Positions 15,580 to 24,286 of a stretch of DNA of 26,871 bases are shown piece after piece. The first letter of the stretch is position 1. Every line of letters starts with the position of its first letter. Origin of the DNA: Bdellovibrio sp. (GTDB taxonomy: Bacteria; Bdellovibrionota; Bdellovibrionia; Bdellovibrionales; Bdellovibrionaceae); assembly GCA_019104905.1 (NCBI GenBank), contig JAHRXB010000187.1:1-26871 (forward strand), read 5' to 3'. Under the pieces are notes generated by a model. That model was not told the DNA's origin. It did not search any database and was given only the letters and a program-made list of their open reading frames with translations. The translations under genes and the position numbers were made by a program.

Positions 15580-17678
15580 TGGATCAGGTGTTTCAATTCT
15601 TAAAGAGATTCGAAAAGTTCACCAAGAATACGGATCTTGTGATTGCATTCGGATTGTTGACAATTTTGGCGGTGATGATCATCCCATTGCCTCCGTTTAT
15701 GCTCGATATCTCTTTAACCTTCTCGTTGGCCATCAGCGTTTTGATTCTATTGGTGAGCATCTATACGGATCGCGCTCTTGATTTCACGTCGTTCCCGGCG
15801 TTGCTTTTGATGACGACGTTGTTCCGTTTGGGTTTGAACGTGGCGACAACACGTTTGATTTTGACTCATGGACATGAAGGGGAAAAGGCGGCCGGTGATG
15901 TTATCGCCTCTTTTGCGAACTTCGTTGTCGGCGGTAACTACGTTATCGGTTTTGTGATGTTCATTATCTTGATGGTTATCAACTTCATGGTTATCACCAA
16001 AGGTTCGGGCCGCGTGGCAGAGGTTGCCGCCCGCTTCACCTTGGATGCGATGCCTGGTAAGCAGATGTCCATTGATGCCGAATTGAACTCAGGGCACATT
16101 ACCGAAGCCGAAGCTCGCAAACGCCGTAAGCAAATTGAAGGCGAAGCGGATTTCTACGGAGCGATGGATGGTGCCTCCAAGTTCGTTCGTGGTGATGCCA
16201 TTGCCGGTATCATCATCACCATGATTAATATTCTGGGTGGTTTGGCGATTGGGGTTATTCAAAAGGGCCTTGATGTCGGAACGGCGGCGAAATACTACAC
16301 CATGTTGACGATTGGTGACGGTTTGCTGGCTCAGATTCCCGCTCTTGTGATTTCAACGGCGGCCGGTATCATCGTCACTCGTACTTCGAATTCCGATAAG
16401 GATGTCGGTCAGGAAGTCACGGGACAACTTTTTGTTAAACCTCGTGCCGTCATGATCTCGGGCGGTGTTTTGATTATGTTGGGGTTGGTCCCGGGTCTTC
16501 CGACGCTTCCGTTTCTTTTGATGGGAGGTCTTTTGTGTGGCACGGCTTGGGTTATCAATAAAGCTCGCGATGAAAGAGCTCAAGCCGAGAAAAAGGAATC
16601 CGAAGCAAGTCTCAATGTACCCAAAAAAGAGAATATCGAAACGATGTTGCCGTTGGACATGGTTGAGCTTGAGGTGGGCTATGGTCTTATCAACATTGTT
16701 GAATCGGATCAAAGCGGTGACTTGTTAGAGCGTATTGTCAGCATTCGTAAGCAATTTGCCTTGGATCTGGGGATCGTTGTTCCAAGTATTCATATTCGGG
16801 ATAACTTGCAGTTGGCTCCGGGCGAGTATCGCGTTCTCATTAAAGGAAATCGAGTGGGCGGTGGAGTTCTTCGTCCTGAGGCGATGCTCGCGATGGATCC
16901 TGGTAATGTGGCGGAACGCATTGAAGGGATTGCGACCAAAGAGCCTGCCTTTGGTTTGGATGCTCTTTGGATTTCTCCAGCTCGTAAAGAAGATGCGGAA
17001 ATCGCGGGTTACACTGTGGTGGATCTTCCGACGGTCATGGCGACACATCTTACTGAAATTATTCGCTCCCACGCTCATGAGCTGTTGGGCCGTCAAGAGG
17101 CTTCAACTCTTATCGAGAACTTCAAGAAATCCCATCCTAAAGTGGTGGAAGAACTTATTCCAGATCTTTTACCATTGGGATCCGTGGTGCGTGTGTTGCA
17201 AAGCTTGTTGAAAGAGCAAGTTTCAATTCGTGATCTTCTCACCATCTTTGAAACTTTGGCGGATGAGGCTCCTCGCAATAAAGATATCGAAGTCCTTACT
17301 GAGCAAGTTCGTCGTGGTTTGGCTCGAGGAATAACTGCGAAGTACACCACCGAGCAGGGCAACATTCCAGTCATGACACTTCATCCTGTGATTGAAGAAA
17401 TGATCGCGAACTCTTTGTTGCAAACAGAGCAAGGGGTTCAGTTGGTGATGGACCCGACAACGGCCCATCGTCTGATCAATGAAATTGCGCGGACCGTGGA
17501 AAATCATCCCGAAGTGGCCAGTCAGCCCATTTTGCTGACCAGCCCGACCTCGCGCCGTCATTTATATAAACTTACGTCCCGATTTATTCCTCAGCTTGTG
17601 GTGCTTTCGCACAACGAGTTGACGTCAGACGCAGATGTTCAATCGGTTGCACTCGTGGAGATGAGCCATGCAGGTTAA
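15579..17678 (+). CDS. flhA: Flagellar export apparatus protein FlhA
   Basis: 699 residues, normal length. About eight membrane helices cover residues 15-330 and include the family signature around TTLFRLGLNVATTRLIL and the FHIPEP-type cytoplasmic loop (GEADFYGAMDGASKFVRGDAIAGI). The C-terminal half (from about 350) is the cytoplasmic ring domain that docks chaperone-substrate complexes. FlhA converts proton flow into export. The ATG shares a base with the flhB stop (TAATG) and the 3' end overlaps flhF by 11 bases. Confidence 0.97.
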   Translation: MDQVFQFLKRFEKFTKNTDLVIAFGLLTILAVMIIPLPPFMLDISLTFSLAISVLILLVSIYTDRALDFTSFPALLLMTTLFRLGLNVATTRLILTHGHEGEKAAGDVIASFANFVVGGNYVIGFVMFIILMVINFMVITKGSGRVAEVAARFTLDAMPGKQMSIDAELNSGHITEAEARKRRKQIEGEADFYGAMDGASKFVRGDAIAGIIITMINILGGLAIGVIQKGLDVGTAAKYYTMLTIGDGLLAQIPALVISTAAGIIVTRTSNSDKDVGQEVTGQLFVKPRAVMISGGVLIMLGLVPGLPTLPFLLMGGLLCGTAWVINKARDERAQAEKKESEASLNVPKKENIETMLPLDMVELEVGYGLINIVESDQSGDLLERIVSIRKQFALDLGIVVPSIHIRDNLQLAPGEYRVLIKGNRVGGGVLRPEAMLAMDPGNVAERIEGIATKEPAFGLDALWISPARKEDAEIAGYTVVDLPTVMATHLTEIIRSHAHELLGRQEASTLIENFKKSHPKVVEELIPDLLPLGSVVRVLQSLLKEQVSIRDLLTIFETLADEAPRNKDIEVLTEQVRRGLARGITAKYTTEQGNIPVMTLHPVIEEMIANSLLQTEQGVQLVMDPTTAHRLINEIARTVENHPEVASQPILLTSPTSRRHLYKLTSRFIPQLVVLSHNELTSDADVQSVALVEMSHAG

Positions 17679-19089
17679 GAAATTTGAAGCACGTACCATG
17701 AAAGAAGCCTTGGAAATGGTGAAGACCCAGTTGGGGCCCGATGCCATCATCCTTTCTGCTCGCGACAACAACAAGAGTTTCGGACTTGTCGGAGAAGGCA
17801 GCGTGGAAATCACAGCCGCTGTTTCCGAAGAGACACTGCAAAAGAAGAAATTCGCAGAGTCCAGACTGCGAGAGCAAGACCGTGAAAAATTCTTAAGAAG
17901 CCCGGCTCGTCAGCAAAAAGAGTTGATCCACAAGATGGTGGAAAAACACGTGCAAAAGACGCAAGCCCCGGCGCCCATTACACAGCGTCGTTATATCGAT
18001 ATTGAAGATGAAGCTGAAATTTCCCGACAAAAACAGGTCGCGGAGGAAAGAGTTCGTTCAGCGGCGCAAAGAGCTTTGAATGCATTTCAGGAACAAGAAG
18101 AAACATTTGCCAGATCCGCTCCGAAGAAGGTTGCACCTGTCGTGAAGGCGGGCCCTCCGACAGAAAGCCCTGAGGTTGTTGCGCTCAAGAATGAAATTGC
18201 CAACTTGAAGCAGGTGATTTCTCAGTTCCAACAAATGCCGCAAAGTTTTGTAGGAACACATCCTGGCGCAGATTATGGAATTTCTTATGATCTTAGTTTC
18301 GTTTTTGAAAAGCTGACCAGCGCGGGTATGGCTCCAGAGATCGCCGCAGAAATTCTAACTACGGCGCAGGAAACTCTTCCGGCCTTGAAATTAAAGAATC
18401 GTTCTTTGGTAGAGGCCTGGGTGGCACGATACGTGTTGGACTCCACAAAAGTCTCCAACAATCCCACTCAAGGAAAGATCCATTGTTTTGTGGGCCCTGC
18501 CGGTAGCGGCAAAACATCGGCTTTGATTAAGATGGCCAGTCAGATGGTCGTTCGTGAAGGAAAGAAGATCGCTCTTTTCACCACCGACACCTTCAAGGTC
18601 GGCGCGGCCGATCAGATGAAGATTTACGCTCAGATTTTAAATGTCCCCTTTTCAGTGATTCGTTCTCAGAACGACTGGACAAATTTGATGCGGTACCTTG
18701 CCAATGTAGACTGTGTTCTTGTCGATTACACAGGCTTGAGTTTGAAGAGCAACGAAGAAATTCAAATGCTCAAGAGTCTTTTGCCGCCAGCAGCTTTGAA
18801 TCCCAATATTCACTTGGTTCTTTCCACAAATGCCAAGGACGGGGATGCGACAGAGCTGGGACGTCGATACTCCGTACTGGGTTATAAGGATGTGGTCTTT
18901 AGCTCGTTAGATGAGTCCACACAACACGGCACCATTTACAACTTTATGAAACGTTTTGATGTGCCTTTGCATTCTTTTGGCATTGGGCCGCGTGTGCCTG
19001 AAGACTTTGAGTTTGCAACCAAAGAGCGTCTTTTGGATCTGATTTTTAAAATTACAAAATTCAAACAACAGGATTCTGAAGCCGTATGA
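17668..19089 (+). CDS. flhF: Flagellar placement GTPase FlhF, with unusual G motifs
   Basis: 473 residues. FlhF is an SRP-type GTPase that recruits early flagellar parts to the pole. Layout: basic/charged N-terminal B domain (about 1-180, MQVKKFEARTMKEALEMVKTQLGPDAIILSARD), a helical N domain, and a G domain with P-loop GPAGSGKT (276-283) and DTFKVGAADQMKIYAQ. The G3 site that normally reads DTAGR or DTVGM here reads DYTGL (353-357), and the G4 region reads STNAKDGD rather than the usual T/S-K-x-D. The P-loop and insertion-box region look functional, so GTP binding is likely, but hydrolysis or dimer control may differ. It overlaps flhA upstream and flhG downstream, so expression of all three is tightly linked. 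Confidence 0.93.
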   Translation: MQVKKFEARTMKEALEMVKTQLGPDAIILSARDNNKSFGLVGEGSVEITAAVSEETLQKKKFAESRLREQDREKFLRSPARQQKELIHKMVEKHVQKTQAPAPITQRRYIDIEDEAEISRQKQVAEERVRSAAQRALNAFQEQEETFARSAPKKVAPVVKAGPPTESPEVVALKNEIANLKQVISQFQQMPQSFVGTHPGADYGISYDLSFVFEKLTSAGMAPEIAAEILTTAQETLPALKLKNRSLVEAWVARYVLDSTKVSNNPTQGKIHCFVGPAGSGKTSALIKMASQMVVREGKKIALFTTDTFKVGAADQMKIYAQILNVPFSVIRSQNDWTNLMRYLANVDCVLVDYTGLSLKSNEEIQMLKSLLPPAALNPNIHLVLSTNAKDGDATELGRRYSVLGYKDVVFSSLDESTQHGTIYNFMKRFDVPLHSFGIGPRVPEDFEFATKERLLDLIFKITKFKQQDSEAV

Positions 19090-19916
19090 GAAATATGAAT
19101 GCCTTTGATATGTATCGCACCAGAACCATTAGCATCACCTCTGGCAAGGGAGGCGTTGGTAAAACCACCGTGGTTGCGAACCTTGCTCTCACGCTAGCGC
19201 AGAAGGGCAAGAAAGTTCTCATTCTTGACGGAGATCTTGGGATGGCCAATGTGGATATTCTTTTTGGTGTTAAAACCAATGGCAATATTCACGATATTTT
19301 GGCGGGCCGCAAAGAAATGAAAGACATTTTAGTGGAGGTGTCCAAAGATGTTTTTCTTATTCCTGGCGGAAGTGGAGTTGTTGAATTCAACCACATGAAT
19401 CACTTTGAACGAAGAGCGATGGTGGAGGCGGTGAGTTCACTGCCCTTGGGTTTTGATTATCTTCTGATTGATACGGCACCGGGGATCGCTGAAAACGTTC
19501 TGTTCTTAAATTCGGCCGCTCAAACCGTGTCTGTGATCATAACACCAGACCCCGCAAGTTTTGCTGATGCTTACGCTTTAATCAAAGTTTTGAATAAGAA
19601 CTACAAGGTGAATCATTTCTCGATCATCTGCAATCAAGTGCGGGATGAACAAGAGGGGTTGGGGCTTTACCAACGATTCAATGATGTCGTAAACAAGTTT
19701 CTATACATAGGTCTGGACTACTGGGGTTCCATTCCCAATGACGTGGTTTTGCGAAAAGCAAATCAAATGCAGCGTCTCATCGTGAGACACGATGTGGGGG
19801 CGGAATCGTCTAAGGCGATTCGTCAGATTTGTAATCAGATCGAAAAGTCTGCCAAACAGATTGAAAGCACCGGTGGAATGCAGATGTTCTGGGATCAGGT
19901 CGTTGGGTTTGCATAA
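19086..19916 (+). CDS. flhG: MinD/ParA-type ATPase FlhG (FleN), flagellar number regulator
   Basis: 276 residues. Deviant Walker A GKGGVGKT (20-27), Walker A' region DGDLGMANVDILFG (about 49-62) and the Walker B-like LLIDTAPG (about 125-132) are intact, so ATP binding and dimerisation are expected. A C-terminal amphipathic helix (ICNQIEKSAKQIESTGGMQMF) could serve membrane binding, as in MinD. FlhG limits flagellar number by acting on FlhF and often on the sigma-54 activator. The short N-terminus does not show the DQAxxLR peptide that stimulates FlhF GTPase in several species. The ATG overlaps the flhF stop by four bases; a nearby ATG at 19095 is an alternative. Confidence 0.93.
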   Translation: MRNMNAFDMYRTRTISITSGKGGVGKTTVVANLALTLAQKGKKVLILDGDLGMANVDILFGVKTNGNIHDILAGRKEMKDILVEVSKDVFLIPGGSGVVEFNHMNHFERRAMVEAVSSLPLGFDYLLIDTAPGIAENVLFLNSAAQTVSVIITPDPASFADAYALIKVLNKNYKVNHFSIICNQVRDEQEGLGLYQRFNDVVNKFLYIGLDYWGSIPNDVVLRKANQMQRLIVRHDVGAESSKAIRQICNQIEKSAKQIESTGGMQMFWDQVVGFA

Positions 19917-19986
19917 GAAAATCTGAGAGAATTGGACTTTCAGCTCACGAGCCTGTTTGATAACATAGACTTCAAGAGGGAAAAAC

Positions 19987-20772
19987 ATGGGGAAAAATGC
20001 GGCATTGTTGAAGAAGTATAAAGAAGAGCCACGTAAGCTTGCTGCTAATCAAAAAGATGATCTCATTAAAGAGTACGCGCCATTGATTAAATTCATTGCG
20101 CAGAAGATTGCCGTGCGACTTCCCTCAAATATTGAATTGGATGACTTGATCTCCGCCGGTGTCATCGGTTTGATGGATGCGATTGAGAAGTACGATTCCA
20201 CCCGTGATAATAAGTTTAAAACCTATGCGGAATTCCGTATTCGTGGTGCCATCCTGGATGAACTGCGCGCTCAGGACTGGGTGCCGCGTTCAATTCGCGA
20301 CAAAGCGAAACTTCTCGATAAAACAATGGTGCAGCTAGAGGCCGACTTGGGGCGCGCGCCGACAGATGAAGAAGTTGCTAAGTGTTTGAATGTCTCAATT
20401 GATGAATTTCATGATCTTGTAAATCAAGTTCGTCCGGTCAGTCTTTTGCCGATTGATCAGGCAACGACCTTCAGTAATACCGATAAAAAATCGATCATGG
20501 ATATCTTAGAAGGTTCACGTACCAACAGTCCGTTCAACCAGCTAAATGTTAAAAATATCAAAGAAGTTGTCGCTCAAGCGATCGAAGAGCTTCCTGAAAG
20601 ACAAAGATTGGTTCTTTCTCTGTATTACTATGAAGATCTGAATCTGAAAGAGATCGGGCAAGTTCTGCGAGTGACGGAGTCGCGTGTATCTCAGTTGCAT
20701 GCTCAGGCGGTAACTCGTTTGCGCGCAAAACTAGCAGCAACGATTGGTGCCGGGGAACTAGAGATCGCGTAA
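19987..20772 (+). CDS. fliA: RNA polymerase sigma factor FliA (sigma-28)
   Basis: 261 residues, usual for flagellar sigma factors that direct late flagellar and chemotaxis genes. Region 2 (LIKFIAQKIAVRLPSNIELDDLISAGVIGLMDAIEKYD ... FKTYAEFRIRGAILDELRAQDWVPRS) carries the FliA-type recognition sequence; region 3 follows (EADLGRAPTDEEVA), and region 4 is a normal helix-turn-helix (ELPERQRLVLSLYYYEDLNLKEIG ... RVSQLHAQAVTRLR). GAGGG lies six bases before the ATG. The 70-base gap after flhG contains no terminator that I can see, so fliA is probably the last gene of the flagellar transcript; a weak internal promoter cannot be excluded. Confidence 0.95.
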   Translation: MGKNAALLKKYKEEPRKLAANQKDDLIKEYAPLIKFIAQKIAVRLPSNIELDDLISAGVIGLMDAIEKYDSTRDNKFKTYAEFRIRGAILDELRAQDWVPRSIRDKAKLLDKTMVQLEADLGRAPTDEEVAKCLNVSIDEFHDLVNQVRPVSLLPIDQATTFSNTDKKSIMDILEGSRTNSPFNQLNVKNIKEVVAQAIEELPERQRLVLSLYYYEDLNLKEIGQVLRVTESRVSQLHAQAVTRLRAKLAATIGAGELEIA

Positions 20773-20804
20773 GACAAGACAAATATAAATTGGGTAGTGA
20801 AAAG

Positions 20805-20838
20805 GGGCTTTGATGAAGATCAGAGCCCTTTGTTTTTT
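20805..20838. terminator. Rho-independent terminator after fliA
   Basis: GGGCTTTGAT (20805-20814) pairs with ATCAGAGCCC (20819-20828), one G-T wobble, loop GAAG, followed by TTTGTTTTTTT. It lies 33 bases past the fliA stop and ends the flagellar operon. The minus-strand sigma-factor gene ends at 20848, so the same hairpin may serve it in the other direction, with a short GAAAA-derived T run. Confidence 0.9.
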
Positions 20839-20847
20839 TGCCGCCGG

Positions 20848-21960
20848 CTATTCGGAGAGATCCTCTTCCATTTTTGACTTAATCTTTTTCATCAGACGAG
20901 CCTCCATCTGACGGACCGCTTCGCGAGTGATGCCGTATTTTTCACCGATTTCTTGAAGGGTTAAGGGATCATCATTCAGAATACGTTCATCAAGAATAAT
21001 CTTCTCTCGATCCGAAAGTTCGGGGCGAATTTCTTCAATTTTCTTTTTGAGAATTTCAAGTTGCTCTTCTCGGGCCAGAACTTCATCTAACGGTTGATCG
21101 TTGACGTTCTTCTGTAAGTCCCCAAGACTGGTTCCCGAGTCTTCATCGACAGGGCGATCCAGGCTTACATCCCGACCTGACATACGCATCGCCATATCAC
21201 GAACTTCATCTTCGGGGATCCCTAAACGGCTGCTGATTAACGCCGCATTGGGTTCAATTCCCATGGCATCCAGGGCCTCTTTCTCTTTTTGCAGCTGATA
21301 AAAGAGGCGTCTTTGATTTTGCGTGGTCCCGATGCGCACCATGGAATACTGGCGCATCAAAAACTCTTGAATGTATCCGCGAATCCACCACACGGCATAG
21401 GTGATCAGGCGAGCCCCTTTGTAGGGATTAAACTCTCGCACGGCATGCATCAGTCCGACGTTGCCCTCTTGAATAAGGTCAATCATCTTGGCGCCAAACT
21501 TCGAGTACTCAGCGGCAACTTTGACGACAAAACGAAGATTGGCTTTCACCAGGGCTTGAGCCGCCTCGGGGTCTTTGGATTCAAAGTACTTTTTTGCAAG
21601 ATTGGTTTCTTCTTCTTTGGTCAAAACCTTATAGCGACGAATTTCATTCAGGTACATGACCAAGGGGTCCGCTGAGGTGATCGCCTTGGTGGGTTCGCTA
21701 ACGGCCAGCGCCTTAGAGTCTTCAAGTGGCTCTTCAATGTCAAAATCACCTGAGGGAACGGCATAGGCCTTCTCGGCCTCCGCGGAGGGACTTAGGTCCT
21801 CCTGGGATTGATCTTCGACGAGTTCGGCAACAACACTTTTGGGTTCCACTTTCTTCTTGGAAGAAGACGCGACTTTTTTGGAAGTTACCTTTTTAGCAAC
21901 TTTCTTCGTCGTTTTCCCTTTTTGGGGTGTGGTAGAGTTTTTTGCCTTCAATTTTGCCAT
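20848..21960 (-). CDS. rpoH: Sigma-32-like factor (RpoH group) with Lys-rich N-terminal extension
   Basis: 370 residues, roughly 85 longer than typical RpoH. Residues from about 97 on are a complete group-3 sigma: DPLVMYLNEIRRYKVLTKEEE (region 1.2), NLRFVVKVAAEYSKFGAKMIDLIQEGN and WWIRGYIQEF (region 2), the RpoH-box-like QRRLFYQLQKE, and region 4 (LTLQEIGEKYGITREAVRQMEARLMKKIK). RpoH drives heat-shock chaperone and protease genes. The first ~45 residues are Lys/Ala/Ser/Thr-rich (KKVAKKVTSKKVASSSKKK), like histone H1 or topoisomerase tails, followed by an acidic stretch. The start has a weak Shine-Dalgarno and begins eight bases after the upstream small gene, suggesting coupling. RpoH is the best fit; another sigma group is possible. 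Confidence 0.88.
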   Translation of the reverse strand: MAKLKAKNSTTPQKGKTTKKVAKKVTSKKVASSSKKKVEPKSVVAELVEDQSQEDLSPSAEAEKAYAVPSGDFDIEEPLEDSKALAVSEPTKAITSADPLVMYLNEIRRYKVLTKEEETNLAKKYFESKDPEAAQALVKANLRFVVKVAAEYSKFGAKMIDLIQEGNVGLMHAVREFNPYKGARLITYAVWWIRGYIQEFLMRQYSMVRIGTTQNQRRLFYQLQKEKEALDAMGIEPNAALISSRLGIPEDEVRDMAMRMSGRDVSLDRPVDEDSGTSLGDLQKNVNDQPLDEVLAREEQLEILKKKIEEIRPELSDREKIILDERILNDDPLTLQEIGEKYGITREAVRQMEARLMKKIKSKMEEDLSE

Positions 21961-21968
21961 AAGACTTT

Positions 21969-22274
21969 CTAGCCTAAATACTTCGCTAGCTTTCTTTGCA
22001 AAGTTTCTTGGACTTTACCTTTGAACGGAGTCAGCATCAACGGCAGATCAACTGTGACAGAGACTTTACTTCCTGCGCCAGCGGCGGCCACGGCCATATC
22101 GGCCTTAAACTGGGCTCCCATCAAGGCCGCGCTCTTGGATCCGTCGTTAAAGAGGCATTGAAGCTTTGGGTCAAAGCGTCGAATATCCTGATCATTTGAA
22201 AGGAATTCTTTAATTTTACGATAGGCCTCTTCGGGTGCGTGGCTGCTTTGGTGATCAATCGTGAATTTCGGCAT
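21969..22274 (-). CDS. Small protein resembling the polyhydroxyalkanoate-system family
   Basis: 101 residues from the ATG at 22274, which has AAGGAC seven bases upstream; longer in-frame versions run back into the aspS control region and are unlikely. The pattern MPKFTIDH at the start, a central strand AQFKADMAV, and the end VDLPLMLTPFKGKVQETLQRKLAKYL resemble the PHA-granule-region family (small cytoplasmic proteins often found near polyhydroxyalkanoate genes), by shape rather than by a decisive motif. No signal peptide or membrane helix. It is the first gene of a two-gene unit with the sigma-32-like factor, eight bases apart. A lipid-transfer-like SRPBCC fold is an alternative reading. Confidence 0.6.
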   Translation of the reverse strand: MPKFTIDHQSSHAPEEAYRKIKEFLSNDQDIRRFDPKLQCLFNDGSKSAALMGAQFKADMAVAAAGAGSKVSVTVDLPLMLTPFKGKVQETLQRKLAKYLG

Positions 22275-22471
22275 GGCAATGTCCTTCTTTGAGCTGTTCA
22301 GATTCTGAGTATATCGTTGGACGGATTCAAAAACAAAGCCCTTAGAAATCGACGTCTTATAAGACTTGATTTTGGGAGGGATAATAAGATGCTTTTTGAC
22401 TGCCTGCAGACAATATGCAAGTCTGGATCTAGTTTTTATTCTGAAGTTTCCCTTCAAAAAAGGTATCGTCC

Positions 22472-24286
22472 ATGAAGTTTGTAAAAGAGCTGAAAAGAAC
22501 AAATTATTGCGGAAGTCTAGGTCTTCCTCAAGCCGGTCAAAAGGTTGTCGTGATGGGATGGGTGGATGTCCGCCGCGATCACGGAAGTCTTGTATTTATC
22601 GATCTTCGCGACCGCGAAGGAATTGTTCAGGTTGTATTGGACCCAAATAAAGCCGAGACCTCCTCTGCCAAAAACTTGCGTGGCGAATTTGTCCTTGCGG
22701 TGGAAGGGATCGTACGTGCTCGTCCGGACGGGATGAAGAACGCGAAGATCAAAACAGGTGAGATTGAAATCGAAGCCACTCGTTGTGAGATTCTCAATGA
22801 ATCTGCGGTGCCGCCATTTCAAGTGGACGATCAAAACGTGAATGAGTCTTTGCGTCTGAAGTACCGCTACTTGGATCTTCGTTCTCCACGTTTGACCAAC
22901 CATTTGATGACTCGCCATAAGGTGGCGCAATTGGTTCGTCGTTTCTTGTCGGAAAATGGATTCATCGAAGTGGAAACTCCCATTCTGTACAAATCCACTC
23001 CTGAGGGCGCTCGTGACTATTTGGTTCCTTCCCGCGTGAACCCAGGTCATTTCTATGCGTTGCCACAATCGCCGCAAACCTTGAAACAGCTTTTGATGAT
23101 TTCAGGTTATGATCGCTATTTCCAACTGGCGCGCTGTTTCCGTGACGAAGATTTGCGCGCGGACCGACAGCCAGAGTTTTCTCAGATCGACATGGAGATG
23201 TCTTTCATCGACCAAGAAGACATCATGCAAATGAATGAAAAGCTTCTTCGGACCATCTGGAAAGAGGTGAAGGGCATTGATGTCGGCGAGATTCCGCGCA
23301 TGACCTATCAAGAGGCGATGGATCGTTATGGTATCGACAAACCGGACACTCGCTTTGGCATGGAAATCAAAGATCTGAAGTCTGTTGTCACAGGCTCTGG
23401 CTTTAAGGTTTTTGATGACGTTCTTTCTCGCGGCGGAATTGTGCGTGGAATCGCGGTTCCCAAAGGGGGAGCTTACTCCCGTGGTCAGTTCGATAAACTG
23501 ACCGATATGGCCAAGCGTGCGGGAGCTAAAGGACTTGTGTGGATTAAGTCTGAAGCCGATGGATCCCTCTCTTCGCCGGTATCGAAGTTCTTTAGTCCTG
23601 AAAAATTGGCCGAGATGTTCAAGGCCGTAGGAGCTGAGAGCGGAGATTGTGCCTTGATCGTAGCGGATGATTTCGATACGGCCTGCGCCTCCCTTTCGAC
23701 GTTGCGGTTGCATTTAGGTCGTGAGTTGGGCCTGATCGATACCAGCAAATACAAATTTTTGTGGGTCGTGGATTTCCCATTGTTAGAGTACTCTCCAGAC
23801 GAAAAACGTTGGGTGGCCCGCCATCATCCGTTTACGTCTCCGAAAGATGAGTTCGCTCAGGATCTTATTAACAATAACGAAGCGGCTTACGGCAAGATGT
23901 TGGCGAAAGCGTATGACCTTGTTTGTAATGGCTACGAGATGGGTGGCGGAAGTATCCGTATCTATCGCAATGAAATCCAACAAGCGATGTTCCGTCTATT
24001 GGGAATGAGTGAACAAGAAACACAACACAAGTTTGGTTTCTTCTTGGAGGCTCTAAAGTACGGAACACCTCCTCACGGTGGTATTGCTTGGGGTATGGAT
24101 CGCTTGGTGATGCTTCTTTGTGAAACAGATGCGATTCGCGAAGTGATTGCTTTCCCGAAAACGGCGAAGGCCACAGATCTTATGGCGGATTGCCCCAGTG
24201 AGGTGAACCGCGATCAGTTGGCAGAGGTGGGAGTTCGTCTTAGCTCCTTGGCTGAAAAACATCTAGAGGATTTGAAGAAATCCTAA
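22472..24286 (+). CDS. aspS: Aspartate-tRNA ligase, predicted non-discriminating
   Basis: 604 residues, the length of bacterial-type AspRS with the GAD insertion domain. Order: OB-fold anticodon domain (about 1-110, [22 protein letters not shown]), catalytic core with RYLDLRSP, motif 2 ([23 protein letters not shown]) and motif 3 ([14 protein letters not shown]), the GAD insert about 290-420. The anticodon domain has His37 and Gly87 (in RPDGMKN), the residues that in Pseudomonas aeruginosa AspRS mark relaxed specificity for both tRNA-Asp and tRNA-Asn; discriminating enzymes have Leu and Lys there. If so, Asp-tRNA-Asn would be repaired by GatCAB elsewhere in the genome. The ATG has only a weak GG-rich site upstream. 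The 197-base gap before it holds a CAGAC...GTCTG inverted repeat near 22407-22425 and no clear promoter. Confidence 0.97.
   Translation: MKFVKELKRTNYCGSLGLPQAGQKVVVMGWVDVRRDHGSLVFIDLRDREGIVQVVLDPNKAETSSAKNLRGEFVLAVEGIVRARPDGMKNAKIKTGEIEIEATRCEILNESAVPPFQVDDQNVNESLRLKYRYLDLRSPRLTNHLMTRHKVAQLVRRFLSENGFIEVETPILYKSTPEGARDYLVPSRVNPGHFYALPQSPQTLKQLLMISGYDRYFQLARCFRDEDLRADRQPEFSQIDMEMSFIDQEDIMQMNEKLLRTIWKEVKGIDVGEIPRMTYQEAMDRYGIDKPDTRFGMEIKDLKSVVTGSGFKVFDDVLSRGGIVRGIAVPKGGAYSRGQFDKLTDMAKRAGAKGLVWIKSEADGSLSSPVSKFFSPEKLAEMFKAVGAESGDCALIVADDFDTACASLSTLRLHLGRELGLIDTSKYKFLWVVDFPLLEYSPDEKRWVARHHPFTSPKDEFAQDLINNNEAAYGKMLAKAYDLVCNGYEMGGGSIRIYRNEIQQAMFRLLGMSEQETQHKFGFFLEALKYGTPPHGGIAWGMDRLVMLLCETDAIREVIAFPKTAKATDLMADCPSEVNRDQLAEVGVRLSSLAEKHLEDLKKS

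Noticed and set aside
23102..23713. 203-codon open frame antisense to aspS
   Set aside because: Codon pattern follows the complement of aspS, no signal, motif or ribosome site; a shadow of a well-identified gene.
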